NCBI GenBank assembly: GCA_949752735.1
Contig: OX457036.1
Coordinates: 96,305,704 to 96,369,703 of the forward strand
Direction: 5' to 3'
DNA: 64,000 bases
DNA from: Lumbricus terrestris
Taxonomy: Eukaryota > Annelida > Clitellata > Crassiclitellata > Lumbricidae
In this document: positions 36,231 through 47,085 of the stretch, in pieces
How the letters are laid out: every line of letters starts with the position of its first letter
Position numbering within the stretch: position 1 is the first letter of the stretch
Made by a program: the position numbers and the translations under genes
Notes under the pieces: generated by a model
Databases searched by the model: none
Told to the model about the DNA's origin: nothing
What the model saw: only the letters and a program-made list of their open reading frames with translations

Positions 36231-36762
36231 ATCTCGATTCTTCCATAATCAAACTTCAACGTCAGCGTGGTGTGTGGGTGTGTGCATGTTTGAGAATAAT
36301 TATATATAAAATAATAGCCTAGCTAGGGCCCTGAGCCTATAAAAATTATGTGCCTTTGTGCTTACCAACTTAAATACATGGGGCAACATTAAAAACATGC
36401 GTAGACTGCAATCGTGACGAATGTCTCTGGTCCGTACGTTTAACTTTCAAATGGCGATTTAGGATTTTAGAATAGACAATAAACGATTTGCCTATAATCT
36501 ATAGACATTGGGCATTCACATAATAGTAAAATAATAATATTTTCTTTATTGAAACAGACCGCAAACGGTTACAGTTTAGATTCATGCAAAATTGAAACAA
36601 TTAACAAGAACGCAAATTACAGAAAACACAACTCTTAATTATTACAAACCGAACAGACAGTCTGCAATACACGGCGCTATTTATAGCAGCCTACAAAGCA
36701 CGTCTGTTCAACGGGTCTCTCGATCTCGTTACCTCTCGTTCTCCATGCAAGCGTGTTAAGCA

Positions 36763-36936
36763 ATGCGCTACAGCCCCACCCCACCTCAGCCCCACCCCAG
36801 CCCCACCCCAAGTAGATATACGGACCTAGAAGACCTAAACACAAGCCCACACACAAGTCCCAAGTCCACACGCATTCACACACACGCACGCACATCTACT
36901 CACACACACACACACACACCCAATATAGGCCTACAC

Positions 36937-36982
<46 letters not shown>
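36763..36982 (+). repeat. C-rich tract and (CA)n microsatellite
   Basis: 'ccccaccccacctcagcccc' grades into (ac)n runs, the longest about 40 bases at 36942-36981. Confidence 0.95.
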
Positions 36983-36984
<2 letters not shown>

Positions 36985-37532
36985 TGGGTAATAGTTGGCG
37001 TTACCTCTTCTTCGAGCCTCATCTACTGAACATAAATACAAAGATACTGGAGAAAAAAACTACGATTATCTTCTTCTGAGTCGTTGTTTTGTCTGCAATT
37101 ATTACACACAGGCCAGTAACAACATTGAACTATGACCTGCGTTCGTGTACTTTGGTAATCTGCAAAACTTTCAACTCACATCATTTTTAACAAACAAAGG
37201 ACAGCCCGTGCATAATAGCACACCATCCCTCTTCTACGGTAATGCGTGAAACATGTTCAACATAAATTTCAACGATTACGAACCTAACATAGAGTCCTAA
37301 AAGTGACTGGAACAAATACAATCATGTTGTCGTCATTGTGTAAAAGTCGTCGATTATTTTTAGGCCTCATGTAACGACATCACAATGAGATCCAAGTTTT
37401 AAGACCACTCTTGCTCTGTGTAGACTACATAGGGTCGCAGACAAAGCCGTTCAAGGCACTCGATCGTATGATAATAGTTAAACACTCCGCTCTGTTCAAA
37501 TAATTATGCACATAGGCGTGTATGGTATAGGC

Positions 37533-37878
37533 CAGTGGTTCCCAACCTTTTTTGACTGTCGGGCCACTTTTTCTAAGTTGGATGAAACGAGGGCCACTTT
37601 TTCTTAGTTGAAGGACATTAGGGGGCCACAAAGCTAAAATTTAAATAACTAAAGGCGTATAAAATATTATTGTTATAATTGAATCAAAATAAAATGTTTG
37701 ATGCGATTTATTAACGTCCAAATGAAATAATTTGTAATAGAAAAGAATTATATATTCTATAATGTCAAAATTGTCAATTTTTACATATATTTTGCTTAAT
37801 TCATTGAGATGCTGCGGGCCATTTTTGTAGGCCAGGCGGGCCACTTTTGGCCCGCGGGCCACGGGTTGGGAACCGCTG
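37533..37878. mobile_element. 346-bp hAT MITE (CAGTGGTTCCCAACC termini) before the duplicated gene
   Basis: Termini CAGTGGTTCCCAACC and GGTTGGGAACCGCTG are inverse. The 8-bp duplication gtataggc is perfect at 37525-37532 and 37879-37886. Removing one copy restores alignment with the upstream sequence of the first acetyltransferase gene. The insertion is 52 bases before the second copy's ATG. The ends resemble the MER20/Charlie type of hAT. Confidence 0.93.
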
Positions 37879-38689
37879 GTATAGGCTAAGTAACAGTTTC
37901 GTGGATGCTGCTTTGGGTTTGGCCAAAAAGATGGACGTGGAAGAGAAGAAGGATTCAGACGAGGAGAGAAAAGGGAGGCAATCACAGGGAAGAGAGTCAG
38001 TGGAGAAAGGTAAAGTAAAAATAGAAGGAAAGGAAGGTAGAAGAAAAGGCAGAGTTAGGCGTGCCACCTTCGATGACCTCAATGCCATCATAGACATCAA
38101 CGACAATATCTACGATGGTTTTGATTATATGCTGAACTTATTCTACATTTTTATGCAGTCGAAGCTACACGTTATTTACGTCTACGAAGAAGATGGCACA
38201 CTGGTAACGTTGTCGTCGGTCATTGAAATAATTTGAGTAGCCTAGTAATCAAACAAATGCTATTGTTTGGACAGGGAAACTTACTGCAGCACCGTAGGAA
38301 TATTTATACATTATTCATCGTTATGTATAGGCCTACGGAAACATTTCAATGTCCTTATGCACACATAGTTTATATTAATTTTGCTATCGGTCCACGCTGC
38401 TCTCTTATAGAATAGATTAATAATTCAAATGCAGTTAAAGCTCCAGTCGTTTTTTTTTATCTGACCAGGGATGGTGTTTAATTCAAACTGTACAAGAAGC
38501 AGTTGTTGGTTTCAACAGTTTAAGGAGTTATCGTAGGTCTCAACTTTTGAACGAGATCTATTATAATAGAAGGTGCAAGCCTATTATAGTATTTGCGTTC
38601 TAACCATTGAACGGTCAATTTCCGATACAAAGATGGTCTGATTTTGTTCAATCAATCACATAAATTTGCATAGCACCCCTTCAAGATTT

Positions 38690-39046
38690 CTACTCAGAGT
38701 CGCTCTCAACCCATGCCTGTTCGAAAAGAAAGTCTTTGAGAAGGTGACAGAAAGAGCTAGCAGAGTCACGGGGAAGCGAGCGGAGAGTCGCAGAGAGATC
38801 ATTCCAGATAGCTGGACCTACCACCGAGAATGCTCTTCGCTGCATGGTATACGGTACGAGGAAAAAGAACAAGATAGTCACCACGAGCATATGAGCGCAG
38901 GGGACGACGGCCCAGAGAAACGGAGACCGGGGTAAAGAGCTCACATAAATAGGATGGAGCCTGAGAGAGAGGACACAGTTCCAAGCATTAGACGAAACTC
39001 CATAAACAATGCGTTGCTGCAGAGGTCGTCCCTCAATGACCCTCAT
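38690..39046 (-). mobile_element. LINE C-terminal remnant in the pseudogene's intron 1
   Basis: The minus strand reads TVYHAAKSILGGRSSYLE in one frame and SASSFCHLLKDFLFEQAW in the neighbouring frame. Both belong to the CR1-like tail seen at 30330-30763, so the coding sequence is broken by a frameshift. Confidence 0.5.
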
Positions 39047-39674
39047 GAAGACAGAAACATGAGCATGGTTGATTTATTGGTTCCTGGAAGTCGAAGATAC
39101 GAAGGAATATTTTTCCAGGCAGAAGATGTAGCGCAAAATTGTTGAGTAGTTGAGTAGCGCCACTTCAAGACCGAGAGAAGAGAAAAGCGTGAACTTAGAG
39201 TCAGATAGCCTATCTTCATCTCACTGTGACGTCATTTCCGATGTATCTTAACATCATACATTAGCATAATGAACACTCGATGATGAACTAAGCAAAATCA
39301 TTATTCACAGTGGCGTAGCTACCACGTGTGCAATGAGTGCAAACACACGGGCCCACGACCTCAAGGGGCCCACATAGATTGCTAAATTAATTAATAATTA
39401 TTTATTATAGGCTATCATCGTTTCTGTGATAATTAATAATTGACATTATTTTGTGATAGATGTTGTTTTTGTGAACACACTTGCATTAGGCTACTTCGTT
39501 ACTTTATTGACTCCTATCTACCGCCTTGCTGTTGACAGGCAAAACTATATTGAGTCTGAACTCCTTACCCCTTTACCGGCAACCCCGATTATAATCGTCG
39601 ATTTTAGCGCGATTTTATGCCGGCTGGCCGGTAAAGGGATTAAATTATGTTTTCGTCTCGAGTCATGACTGTCA

Positions 39675-39869
39675 CAGGGCTGCTTTAAAGGATTTTTTAG
39701 AACTGCACAGCCTCTTCTTTTCCTTCCCATCCTCAATGGTAAATTACTCCCAATTGGATGACAATTGCCATTTTTTGCTAGTTTTAACTGCACAGAAGTG
39801 CTTCTACAACTGCACAAATCCATTTAGAACTGCACATTTTGTGTACAACTGCACGTTAAAAAAGCCCTG
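39675..39869. mobile_element. 195-bp MITE (CAGGGCTG family)
   Basis: CAGGGCTGCTTTAAAGG and TTAAAAAAGCCCTG ends carry the duplication gactgtca on both sides (39667-39674 and 39870-39877). The body repeats 'aactgcaca' several times. Confidence 0.92.
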
Positions 39870-40208
39870 GACTGTCACATTGCAAGATGACGTTGATGTA
39901 CATGTATGTGAACGATAATAAAGAATAGGTCCAATAAGCTTATAGTTTTAATCTGAGAACATGAAACGAATCTTACCGGCATAAGATTTTAATTACGCTG
40001 CTTCGCTGCCCTATGTATAGAGGGTATATGGGCGTGCCTTTGCTATCTAGGATAGGTGTGACTATGTCCATCTATAATTATATCACATTTGTGTATTGTA
40101 ATTAAACGGTAGCTGCAGAGTGCAGAAACCTCATACGTCTCTCAGGCATGCTCGTGTATTCAGGTAGGCTTACTTTGCTGGAATTGTTAACGGAGTGACC
40201 TGACATCC

Positions 40209-40404
40209 CAGGGCTTTTTTTAACGTGCAGTTGTACACAAAATGTGCAGTTCTAAATGTATTTGTGCAGTTGTAGAAGCACATCTGTACAGTTAAAACGA
40301 GTAAAAACAGTCTATTGTCCTGCGATTGGAAGTAATTTACCATGGAGAATTGGAAAGGAAAGAAGGGATTATGCAGTTCTAAAAATTCCTTTAAAACAGC
40401 CCTG
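40209..40404. mobile_element. 196-bp MITE (CAGGGCTG family), inverted copy
   Basis: CAGGGCTTTTTTTAACG and TTAAAACAGCCCTG ends are flanked by tgacatcc and tgacatct, a 7/8 match. It is in the opposite orientation to the copy 340 bases to its left, so the pair can form a long hairpin. Confidence 0.88.
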
Positions 40405-40904
40405 TGACATCTCCTCAACCAGGGTGAGGACTGTGGGGTTTGAAGTGATTCAACCCTCTCTAGTCTTTCGGAGGTTCACGTGCATGGTTGTCTTCTTTTC
40501 AGTTTTTCACGACCAAACTCCACGTGGATCATAGTCTGACCCCCAGTTATTTTTCTGCAATTCTCAAACTGCTCTCAACTCCTTTCAGCTCTTACCCCAA
40601 AATCAGAGAGAGGCCAAAATTGTGCAGGATCAGGCTCACAGGAATCACTTATTTGCCCCAATTTTTGCACTTGCAAGGAATATTGCTGAACTTATTTTTT
40701 GGCAAGCCTACTGTGCCAAATTGATGATTGTGTCGTTTTTGGTGTGCAAATTGCAAATCATGGAGCAGAATTTATATATGATTGACTTTTGCTGAACAAA
40801 TGCTAGAAAGAAAACTCTCTGATGCATGACATTGTTTTATAGCTGCTACTAGACTACTGCTGCAATTTTTAACGAATTTGTTTGACTTTGACGTGTAGCA
40901 TTCA

Positions 40905-41761
40905 TAGGGCTGCCAACTTTTGATTTTGCCATTCCGGGACACCTTCAGCCACTCGATGTGCCATTACCAGTTTACACAATCCACAGAAGCGCACAATGTA
41001 ACAAAATTTTTGTGTCAGCCCAGTATAGAATCTACATCTACAATCTACTTAAAAAGTCCTTAATAATTAAGACAAATCATCAAAAGACATTATAGCCTAC
41101 ATTTAAGACAAGAATCAACCACAAAAAGAAGCATTTCAAATTCCAGTCACCTAAGTTCATCAGAGTAAGACTTATGAGCCCAAATTGAGGGAAGTTCGTA
41201 GGTATCGTCGGATCATAGGTCTGCGACCGGAAAGCAGAATTTATATTAAAAATATGGCCCATACTTAATATAGTATAGTGCCGACTTATGTGTGTTAAGC
41301 AGATCCAGAACACTGCATCCATGGGCACAAAGTCGCAGAAATCATGTTAACAGTTGTGCTTTAATAAGGTCGGTGAACTCTCTGTGCTCAGGTAATTGCT
41401 ATTGTTAGACAACAGATCGTTCATAATGCTGAACGCTCTCTCGCAAAAAAGCATTAAGACTGGACACAATATGCTAAACCGAAAACCGAGTGTCAGTGAT
41501 TTGTAAAGTTTTGAAGACTTTAACTCACGATGTTCAGTCAATAATGTAATGTATAGGTCTGATAGAAAGCAGAACGTAAAAATCATCGTACAAATGGCTG
41601 AGTTTGAGTTTAGTAAGCAAAAATTAATAGAAACGATAATAATTGTTCTAAGTGGATCTCTGGACCAAATTCCGGGACAATTTGAGATCAATCCGGGACA
41701 CGGGACGCACTGGGTCGATTCCGGGACTGTCCCGGCGAATCCGGGACGGTTGGCAGCCCTA
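40905..41761 (-). mobile_element. hAT element (TAGGGCTGCCAAC family), second copy
   Basis: Termini match 26323-27432. The duplication agcattca lies at 40897-40904 and 41762-41769. The transposase remnant CERAFSIMNDLLSNN is on the minus strand. The different target and orientation show an insertion independent of the first copy. Confidence 0.92.
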
Positions 41762-41913
41762 AGCATTCATGTTTATTCTGTGAGTTGTAGACCTTTTGCA
41801 TGTATTAGGTATAATAGCAAACACGCCATTGATTAGTTTTCGGTGATCTTAATTGCAAGAACGCGAAGATATCGGTCCTACTAGGCCAAGCAGAGGCCAA
41901 GCAGGGGCCCATG

Positions 41914-43493
41914 CAGTGGCGTAGCTATAGCTTTTTAGGGGCCCGTGTGCAGAGGGCCCGTGTGCAGAGGTCCCGTGTGGGCCCCTGTTTGGCCTTTTAA
42001 GGCCTAGGTGTATCTTCGTGCAATCAAGATCACCGAAACTAATCAATGACATTTAGGCCTACTATTAAACCTAACACATGCAATACAATTCACAGAATAG
42101 GCTAAACATGAATGCCGCACGAATGAGACACAAACTATCGTGTTTCATTAATATTGCAGTGATTTCTCAGTCGAATTTAAAATCTATCACGTTGCAGGCA
42201 CATCCATTAATTTAGCCTAATTTTGTAGGTCAACTAGTGGGCCTACACAAAACAGTGTCTTTGCATCATAAAGTTTTTTCTAGGATTTTGTTCATCAAAA
42301 CTTGTCAATCGTCTATCTATTCTAGTCCATTGTTGGCAACTTTCACACCAAGACCAACACAATCATCAATTTTTCATAGCAGGCCTACATCAAAATAAGT
42401 TTTGTCAATATTCCCTGCAATTGCAAAAATAGGGCAAATACGTCACCTAGGATCCTGATCCACACGTGCTCATTAATTAGTTGGTGTCTCCCTCATTTTG
42501 TAGTGAGAGCCGAAAGGAGTTGAGAGGAGTATGAAAATTGTATAAAAATAATTGGGGTCAGACTGTGATCCACTTGGAGTTGGGTTGTAAAAAGTGAAAA
42601 GAAGATTTAACTATGTGGCCCTAAGAAAAACTGGCTAGGGCCGAACCACCTCAAACCACCGAAAATTACCATACTGGTTGAGGAAGATGTTAGGGCAAAA
42701 CCGGCCGTTACCATTACTAGCCAGCAATTAAAATTTAATGACCGGATTATACGAGCATGCATGTGACAAGTATAAGGTTCCTGCGCATGGGCGGAGACCT
42801 AGGGAGGACAGGGGGACGGTTCCCCCCAATAAAGGTGTTGGGGACGGTCCATGCATTTGTCCCCCCACAATCGTTGAGCGTCACGACTAAAAAAAGGTCT
42901 TCAACTTTTTTGGCGGCGAAAATAGAAAATTTCGTCGAGATTTCGCCGGTCCTCAGAAATTTTGGCGGTAAAAGATGGAAATTTTTCGGCGACACTCAGA
43001 GCCATTCGTTCGTCAAAAAATATCGCGTGTTTCCGTCCCCCCTGATCTCCGCCCAGGTCTCCGCCTATGTTTCTGCGGTGCCCCGTTTAGTTACAATACT
43101 CGAACATGACAGATAGACGGAGATAATTAGGCCCTTTATATTACATAATTAATTATCACACTAATCCCAGACCGCATGGGCGTGGCCTTTCCCTTTTGCA
43201 TAGGAAAGCGAATCAGCAAAATGAAAATCTTATGCCGGTATGATTCATTTAATGTTCTCAACTTAAAACAGTGCTACACCTATTCGTATAATTGTTCGCA
43301 CACACTAATGTCATCTTGCAATTTAACGAAGTAATGTAAGTGTGTTCACAGAAACTACATTTTTTCACAAAATAATGTGAATTACTAATTAGGTAAGGTT
43401 AATAATTCAACCATCTCTGTGGGCCCCTGGAGGTCGTGGACTCGTGGGCCCGTGTGCTTTGCACACATTGCACACATGGTAGCTACGCCAGTG
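41914..43493 (-). mobile_element. hAT element Y nested in X, same family inverted
   Basis: The ends CAGTGGCGTAGCTATAGC (41914) and GTAGCTACGCCAGTG (43493) carry the duplication ggcccatg (41906-41913 and 43494-43501), which comes from X's own right end. Subterminal sequences of Y match those of X crosswise. X and Y are therefore one family with asymmetric ends, and Y lies inverted. Confidence 0.85.
42786..43069. mobile_element. 284-bp hAT-type MITE (CATGGGCGGAG family)
   Basis: CATGGGCGGAGACC and GGTCTCCGCCTATG ends are flanked by ttcctgcg and tttctgcg (7/8). It is nested inside Y. Relatives lie at 44010-44177 and 60199-60490. Confidence 0.85.
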
Positions 43494-43815
43494 GGCCCAT
43501 GCGGAACCTCTGCACACGGGCCCACAAAAAGCTAGCTACGCCACTGATTATTCAATTTGTTGTTATAGATTTCTCTTATGAACTTCCGTTTTCATCCGGA
43601 TCGCGATGATCTGGTCAGTGGAATGTCAGCCCGCGTTCGTCCTTCCCACAAAGGTCGTGGTCTCGGCATCTCGAAAAGGTCTCTCTCCCACGACCAACTA
43701 CTTAAAGAGTTCCCAGCACTAAAGAGACGGGTCGCAGATTCACTTTATACATACCAAAAGTATCAGCAAAGATGAATAAATTCAGGGTGAACTACCACTG
43801 GGTAGGCTATGTAAT

Positions 43816-43953
43816 CAGTGGCGGCGCTAGGGGGATTAGGGGGGCTAAGCCCCCCTTAAAAAGGTCATCCATTTCTTCCCATGTAAAAATAAAAATTTTG
43901 GAGGATTTGCCCCCTTTAGCCCCCCCAAAACTGAAATCCTGGCGCCGCCACTG
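43816..43953. mobile_element. 138-bp MITE (CAGTGGCGGCGCTAG termini)
   Basis: The termini CAGTGGCGGCGCTAG and CTGGCGCCGCCACTG are near-perfect inverses. Flanks do not match, so the insertion is old or rearranged. It begins 15 bases after exon 2 of the pseudogene. Confidence 0.65.
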
Positions 43954-44009
43954 TATCGACCATCGTCCAGTCTTAGCACTTAACCTCATGGATCGAATAG
44001 GGCTGTGAC

Positions 44010-44177
44010 CATGGGCGGAGTTTGGTTTCCGTTCTTGGAGAGGCTGAAGCCTTCTTGGGTAGGGGCGGGAAAAGAAACCATATGTACGGGAAAAGAAACC
44101 ATATGCACGGTAAAAATGAACCTTTGTCTTCTTTGGGGGGCTAGCTCCCCCCAAACCCCTGATAAACTCCGCCCATG
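44010..44177. mobile_element. 168-bp hAT-type MITE (CATGGGCGGAG family)
   Basis: CATGGGCGGAGTTTGG and AACTCCGCCCATG termini are flanked by gctgtgac and gttgtggc (6/8). The inside includes 'gggaaaagaaaccatatg' twice. Confidence 0.75.
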
Positions 44178-44698
44178 GTTGTGGCCTCAACTGCGGAATG
44201 ATTGGGTCCAATAGGCTAGCCTGCATGTTCTTGATGAAGCAGCTAGGACAGTTGCAATTAAAAAACAAAACGCAAAACGCCGATCTAACAGAGAGACCAA
44301 ACAATACTTAATAATAGTTTATTTGATCGTAACAAGCTGATATAAGCATTATAGACACAACTCAATTATAGCCTAAATGGATTTTTTAGGCTAGTGGCAT
44401 ATTATTCTCTTGGTAGCCTAACAGTCATGTATTAACATGTAGGCCTACACAGCAGGCTCTACAACCGTATTAGATTCTAAATAGGACTTCTTATAGGCCC
44501 TACAGTGGCTACACTGCCTACAGCCTGGAAATAAAATCTGCTCTGAAAGTTTTGCGCTGGCTTTCTGTCTGTCAGCGTATTGAATAACCTACATGGTGGC
44601 TTCCTTGACCTGGCGATGCCAGCTAGGCCTTGCCTCGACTTGCACTTATAGGTTGCTTGATCAATTATTGTTACGTAGGTATCGGGTACTCGGACTAG

Positions 44699-44912
44699 TT
44701 GATCCCTTCGCTCAGTGGGAACGGGAGTGCTCTCAGCTCATTTTACTCGTATAGATCTACCTCCATCATACACAGTCGTGATTTTTCCGTGGTTCGGCTG
44801 GCAGTATGGAATGGACTCACTCTTGAGCTGCGCCTTTGGTCTAGGCACATTTTACAAGCACTTGAAGACTGTTCATTTTGGTCGTGCTCGAGACGGGAAC
44901 ACCTCTGAGTAG
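44699..44912 (+). mobile_element. LINE C-terminal remnant
   Basis: The frames read LSSFYSYRSTSIIHSRDFS, then VVRLAVWNGLTLELR. This is the 'x-x-VWNxLxLELR' tail of CR1/Jockey-type elements. Confidence 0.55.
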
Positions 44913-45594
44913 TTTCCTTGAAGAAATTTTAAACCTACTGGCTGGACCAGACCTGGCCACGCTTTGTCGCTGTTTTTATGCCTTGTCATGCCATGCACGT
45001 TAAGCCTTGCCACAAGACTCTATAATTATACCGGTATACCTTGTCACCCCATGGGCGGAGACTTAGAGGTGGACAGATAGGACACGTGTTGAACCCACTC
45101 CTCCCACCTTCCTTCAAGGAATTAGGTGGGAGGAGTGGATCGATGAGACCAAGGCTACGCGATCGAATTATTCAACAACCTAACGAAAAAATTATTTCTA
45201 ACAAGGATCTTAGCCTACTTGTTAAACGTCAGATCACGTGAAGCTAAGTGCCGTATTTCTAAATAGACCTAGTTGGTCATTATAGGAGCATTTCATATTT
45301 AGGATCATGTGTGCTATTTTAAAACATTTGACTTTCGATTGGCTCTGTTGGAGATACGTATGCTGACTACCATGTCTGTTAACCAAAATGCAGCTATTAA
45401 TATTATTTATCAATAATTAGAAATGAATATTCTTATCTTATAATTATATGCAAGTGCGTAACGATGTTGCATGCATAGTGAAGAGGAGTTAATTGATCCA
45501 GAACAGTGCGTTGAAGATATCACAAGAGAACAGGATCGTGGCTTAAACAGAGAGGATCTGCATGGAGGACAAGTAGGATTGGAAGGAAGGTTAG

Positions 45595-45750
45595 ACAGCA
45601 CCAGAGACACTGGGCAAGTCCTTCACTCGCAATTGCTCCGCGCTTCTGCGTGAAACTCCGTGGCAGTGTACGTTCTGCAGTCGGGGGCGCCACTGAGTAG
45701 AGTGTTTGAATGGGGCGCTATAACAAATGCACATACAAACAAACAAACAC
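45595..45750 (+). repeat. SINE 3' half
   Basis: 'actgggcaagtccttcactc', 'gcgtgaaactccgtggcagt' and 'ggggcgctataacaaatgca' with an (acaa)n tail match the SINE family. Confidence 0.7.
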
Positions 45751-46596
45751 ACAATCAAACACCAAACCAGAAAGACGTCGAAAAAAGAGGAGACTGCGAT
45801 CAATGACGTCAGCTAGACACGGATAAAGACTGACCAGTGTAGACTGGTGGCTGACGGGAGAAACCAATTTAATCTTTTCTTCTGTACTTTCTCGCTTCGA
45901 AGTGCACAACCTAATTTGTATAGATCTATATAATAACTTAAGGTTATGTATAGGCTACTATTGCTGCCTTGAAATTCTTTACTATCGCGACATCATAAGG
46001 GGGTCAATTACTGACTGCTAAATATTTGGGTTAAGAATAAAAAGCTGATGTGGAGATATCAGATCAAAGTTGATGACTTAATTTAATATCTCAAATAAAT
46101 ATCACAAAATTCAAAAAACATACATATATCTATGAAAACACATTCTATACAACAGGACCTACAATTCGATTACTAGTAGCTACAAAACAAGACATTTATC
46201 AGAAAAGTCTAAGAAAAACTTTTAAAACCACCTTTAAAATCGACTAAAGCACATTTAAAATCTTGTAGTAAACAGTCATATTTTGTTCAAGTGTTTGGCT
46301 ACAAAGGCAAAACATTAATCATAAAAACAGAGTTGCAACCAATGCAGAGTTGCAATGCATCAATCTTGAGTCATTCCTCGCATTTAAAAGTCAATCAAGA
46401 CACTAACACCACTCAAGTTCACTTTAAAAATCTCGTTGTTAGAGTTTCTTTACACAATAACTTCTTAGAGTTGGCCTAGATAAGTTCAAAATCACTTGGA
46501 ATTTTCAATTGTAAATGGAAGTGTAGGCTATAGCATACAATATTGACATTATAATATATATATATATAGTATGCACATCATCTCATGATACACAAC

Positions 46597-46720
46597 TAGC
46601 TCGCTTAGCTACATCGGTAAGAGCGCTGGCCGCGCGCCTGTACGCAACTCTGTGAAAGAGAGCGTGCGGGCCGCGGGTCGCTTCCCGAAGGTGGCTATTT
46701 CAGAGATTCAAAATCTCGGG
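46597..46720 (+). repeat. tRNA-like SINE head
   Basis: 'tagctacatcggtaagagcg' fits a polymerase III A box. 'cgcgggtcgcttcccg' is a weak B box. The body does not fold into a full cloverleaf, so it is not called a tRNA gene. Confidence 0.35.
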
Positions 46721-47085
46721 CTAGCACGGTCCATCCACGGGGACTTAAATGGCGTGGCGACACTAATCATCTTCGAAATGGCATTGTCGTTGAACATGTA
46801 ACAGCCTCTCATGAAACAATCATATCTCTCAGTGTTCACATAGTATTGGCCATTGCTAAGGAATTAGCGATATAAATTACTGACAATTGAAACACTGTAA
46901 TATACCGAACACTCAAGCCTTAGTGTCGCCCCAATCGTTCTGATAGACTCCAAATATCTAAAGCGCTACTCTAAAGCCAAGAGCAGCTGGGCACCTGCTT
47001 ATTCACGAGCGCTGTAGCGAGTCCTTGGCCCCAATCATTGAAAATCAACAATACTTAGTTCCTCGGTTGAATCCTGCAACACAGT

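Larger units (their letters stand above)
39308..43546 (+). mobile_element. hAT element X, expanded by nested insertions
   Basis: The ends CAGTGGCGTAGCTACC (39308) and TAGCTACGCCACTG (43546) carry the perfect 8-bp duplication attattca (39300-39307 and 43547-43554). Removing X rebuilds an intron end that aligns to the intact gene: '..aactragcaaaat..' up to the exon 2 acceptor. It contains elements at 39675, 40209, 40905 and 41914. Confidence 0.88.
37931..43801 (+). pseudogene. Duplicated NAT16/HISAT-like gene, frameshifted and lacking exon 3
   Basis: Exon 1 (37931-38203) is 273 bases, exactly as in the intact gene. It codes a diverged charged leader and a conserved core that differs at about 8 of the last 51 residues. 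Exon 2 (43569-43801) is 233 bases against 231. Two extra bases in 'tcactttatacataccaaaag' shift the frame and create an early stop (tga) at 43773-43775, while the sequence beyond still codes the ancestral frame. Splice sites remain good. No match to the 684-base third exon was found downstream. Upstream sequence from about 37080 also aligns to 25290-25750, so the duplication included the promoter region. I infer a decayed copy; a truncated product is not excluded. Confidence 0.8.

Noticed and set aside
43816..43953. Recent hAT insertion with target duplication
   Set aside because: The termini are good, but the 8-bp flanks (tatgtaat, tatcgacc) do not match, so a fresh insertion is not supported.
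45471..45653. Acidic frame considered as exon 3 of the duplicated acetyltransferase
   Set aside because: It shows no similarity to the 227-residue third exon of the intact gene, and part of it runs into a SINE.
46597..46720. Functional tRNA gene
   Set aside because: The A box is good but the B box is weak and the acceptor stem does not pair; it is a SINE head.
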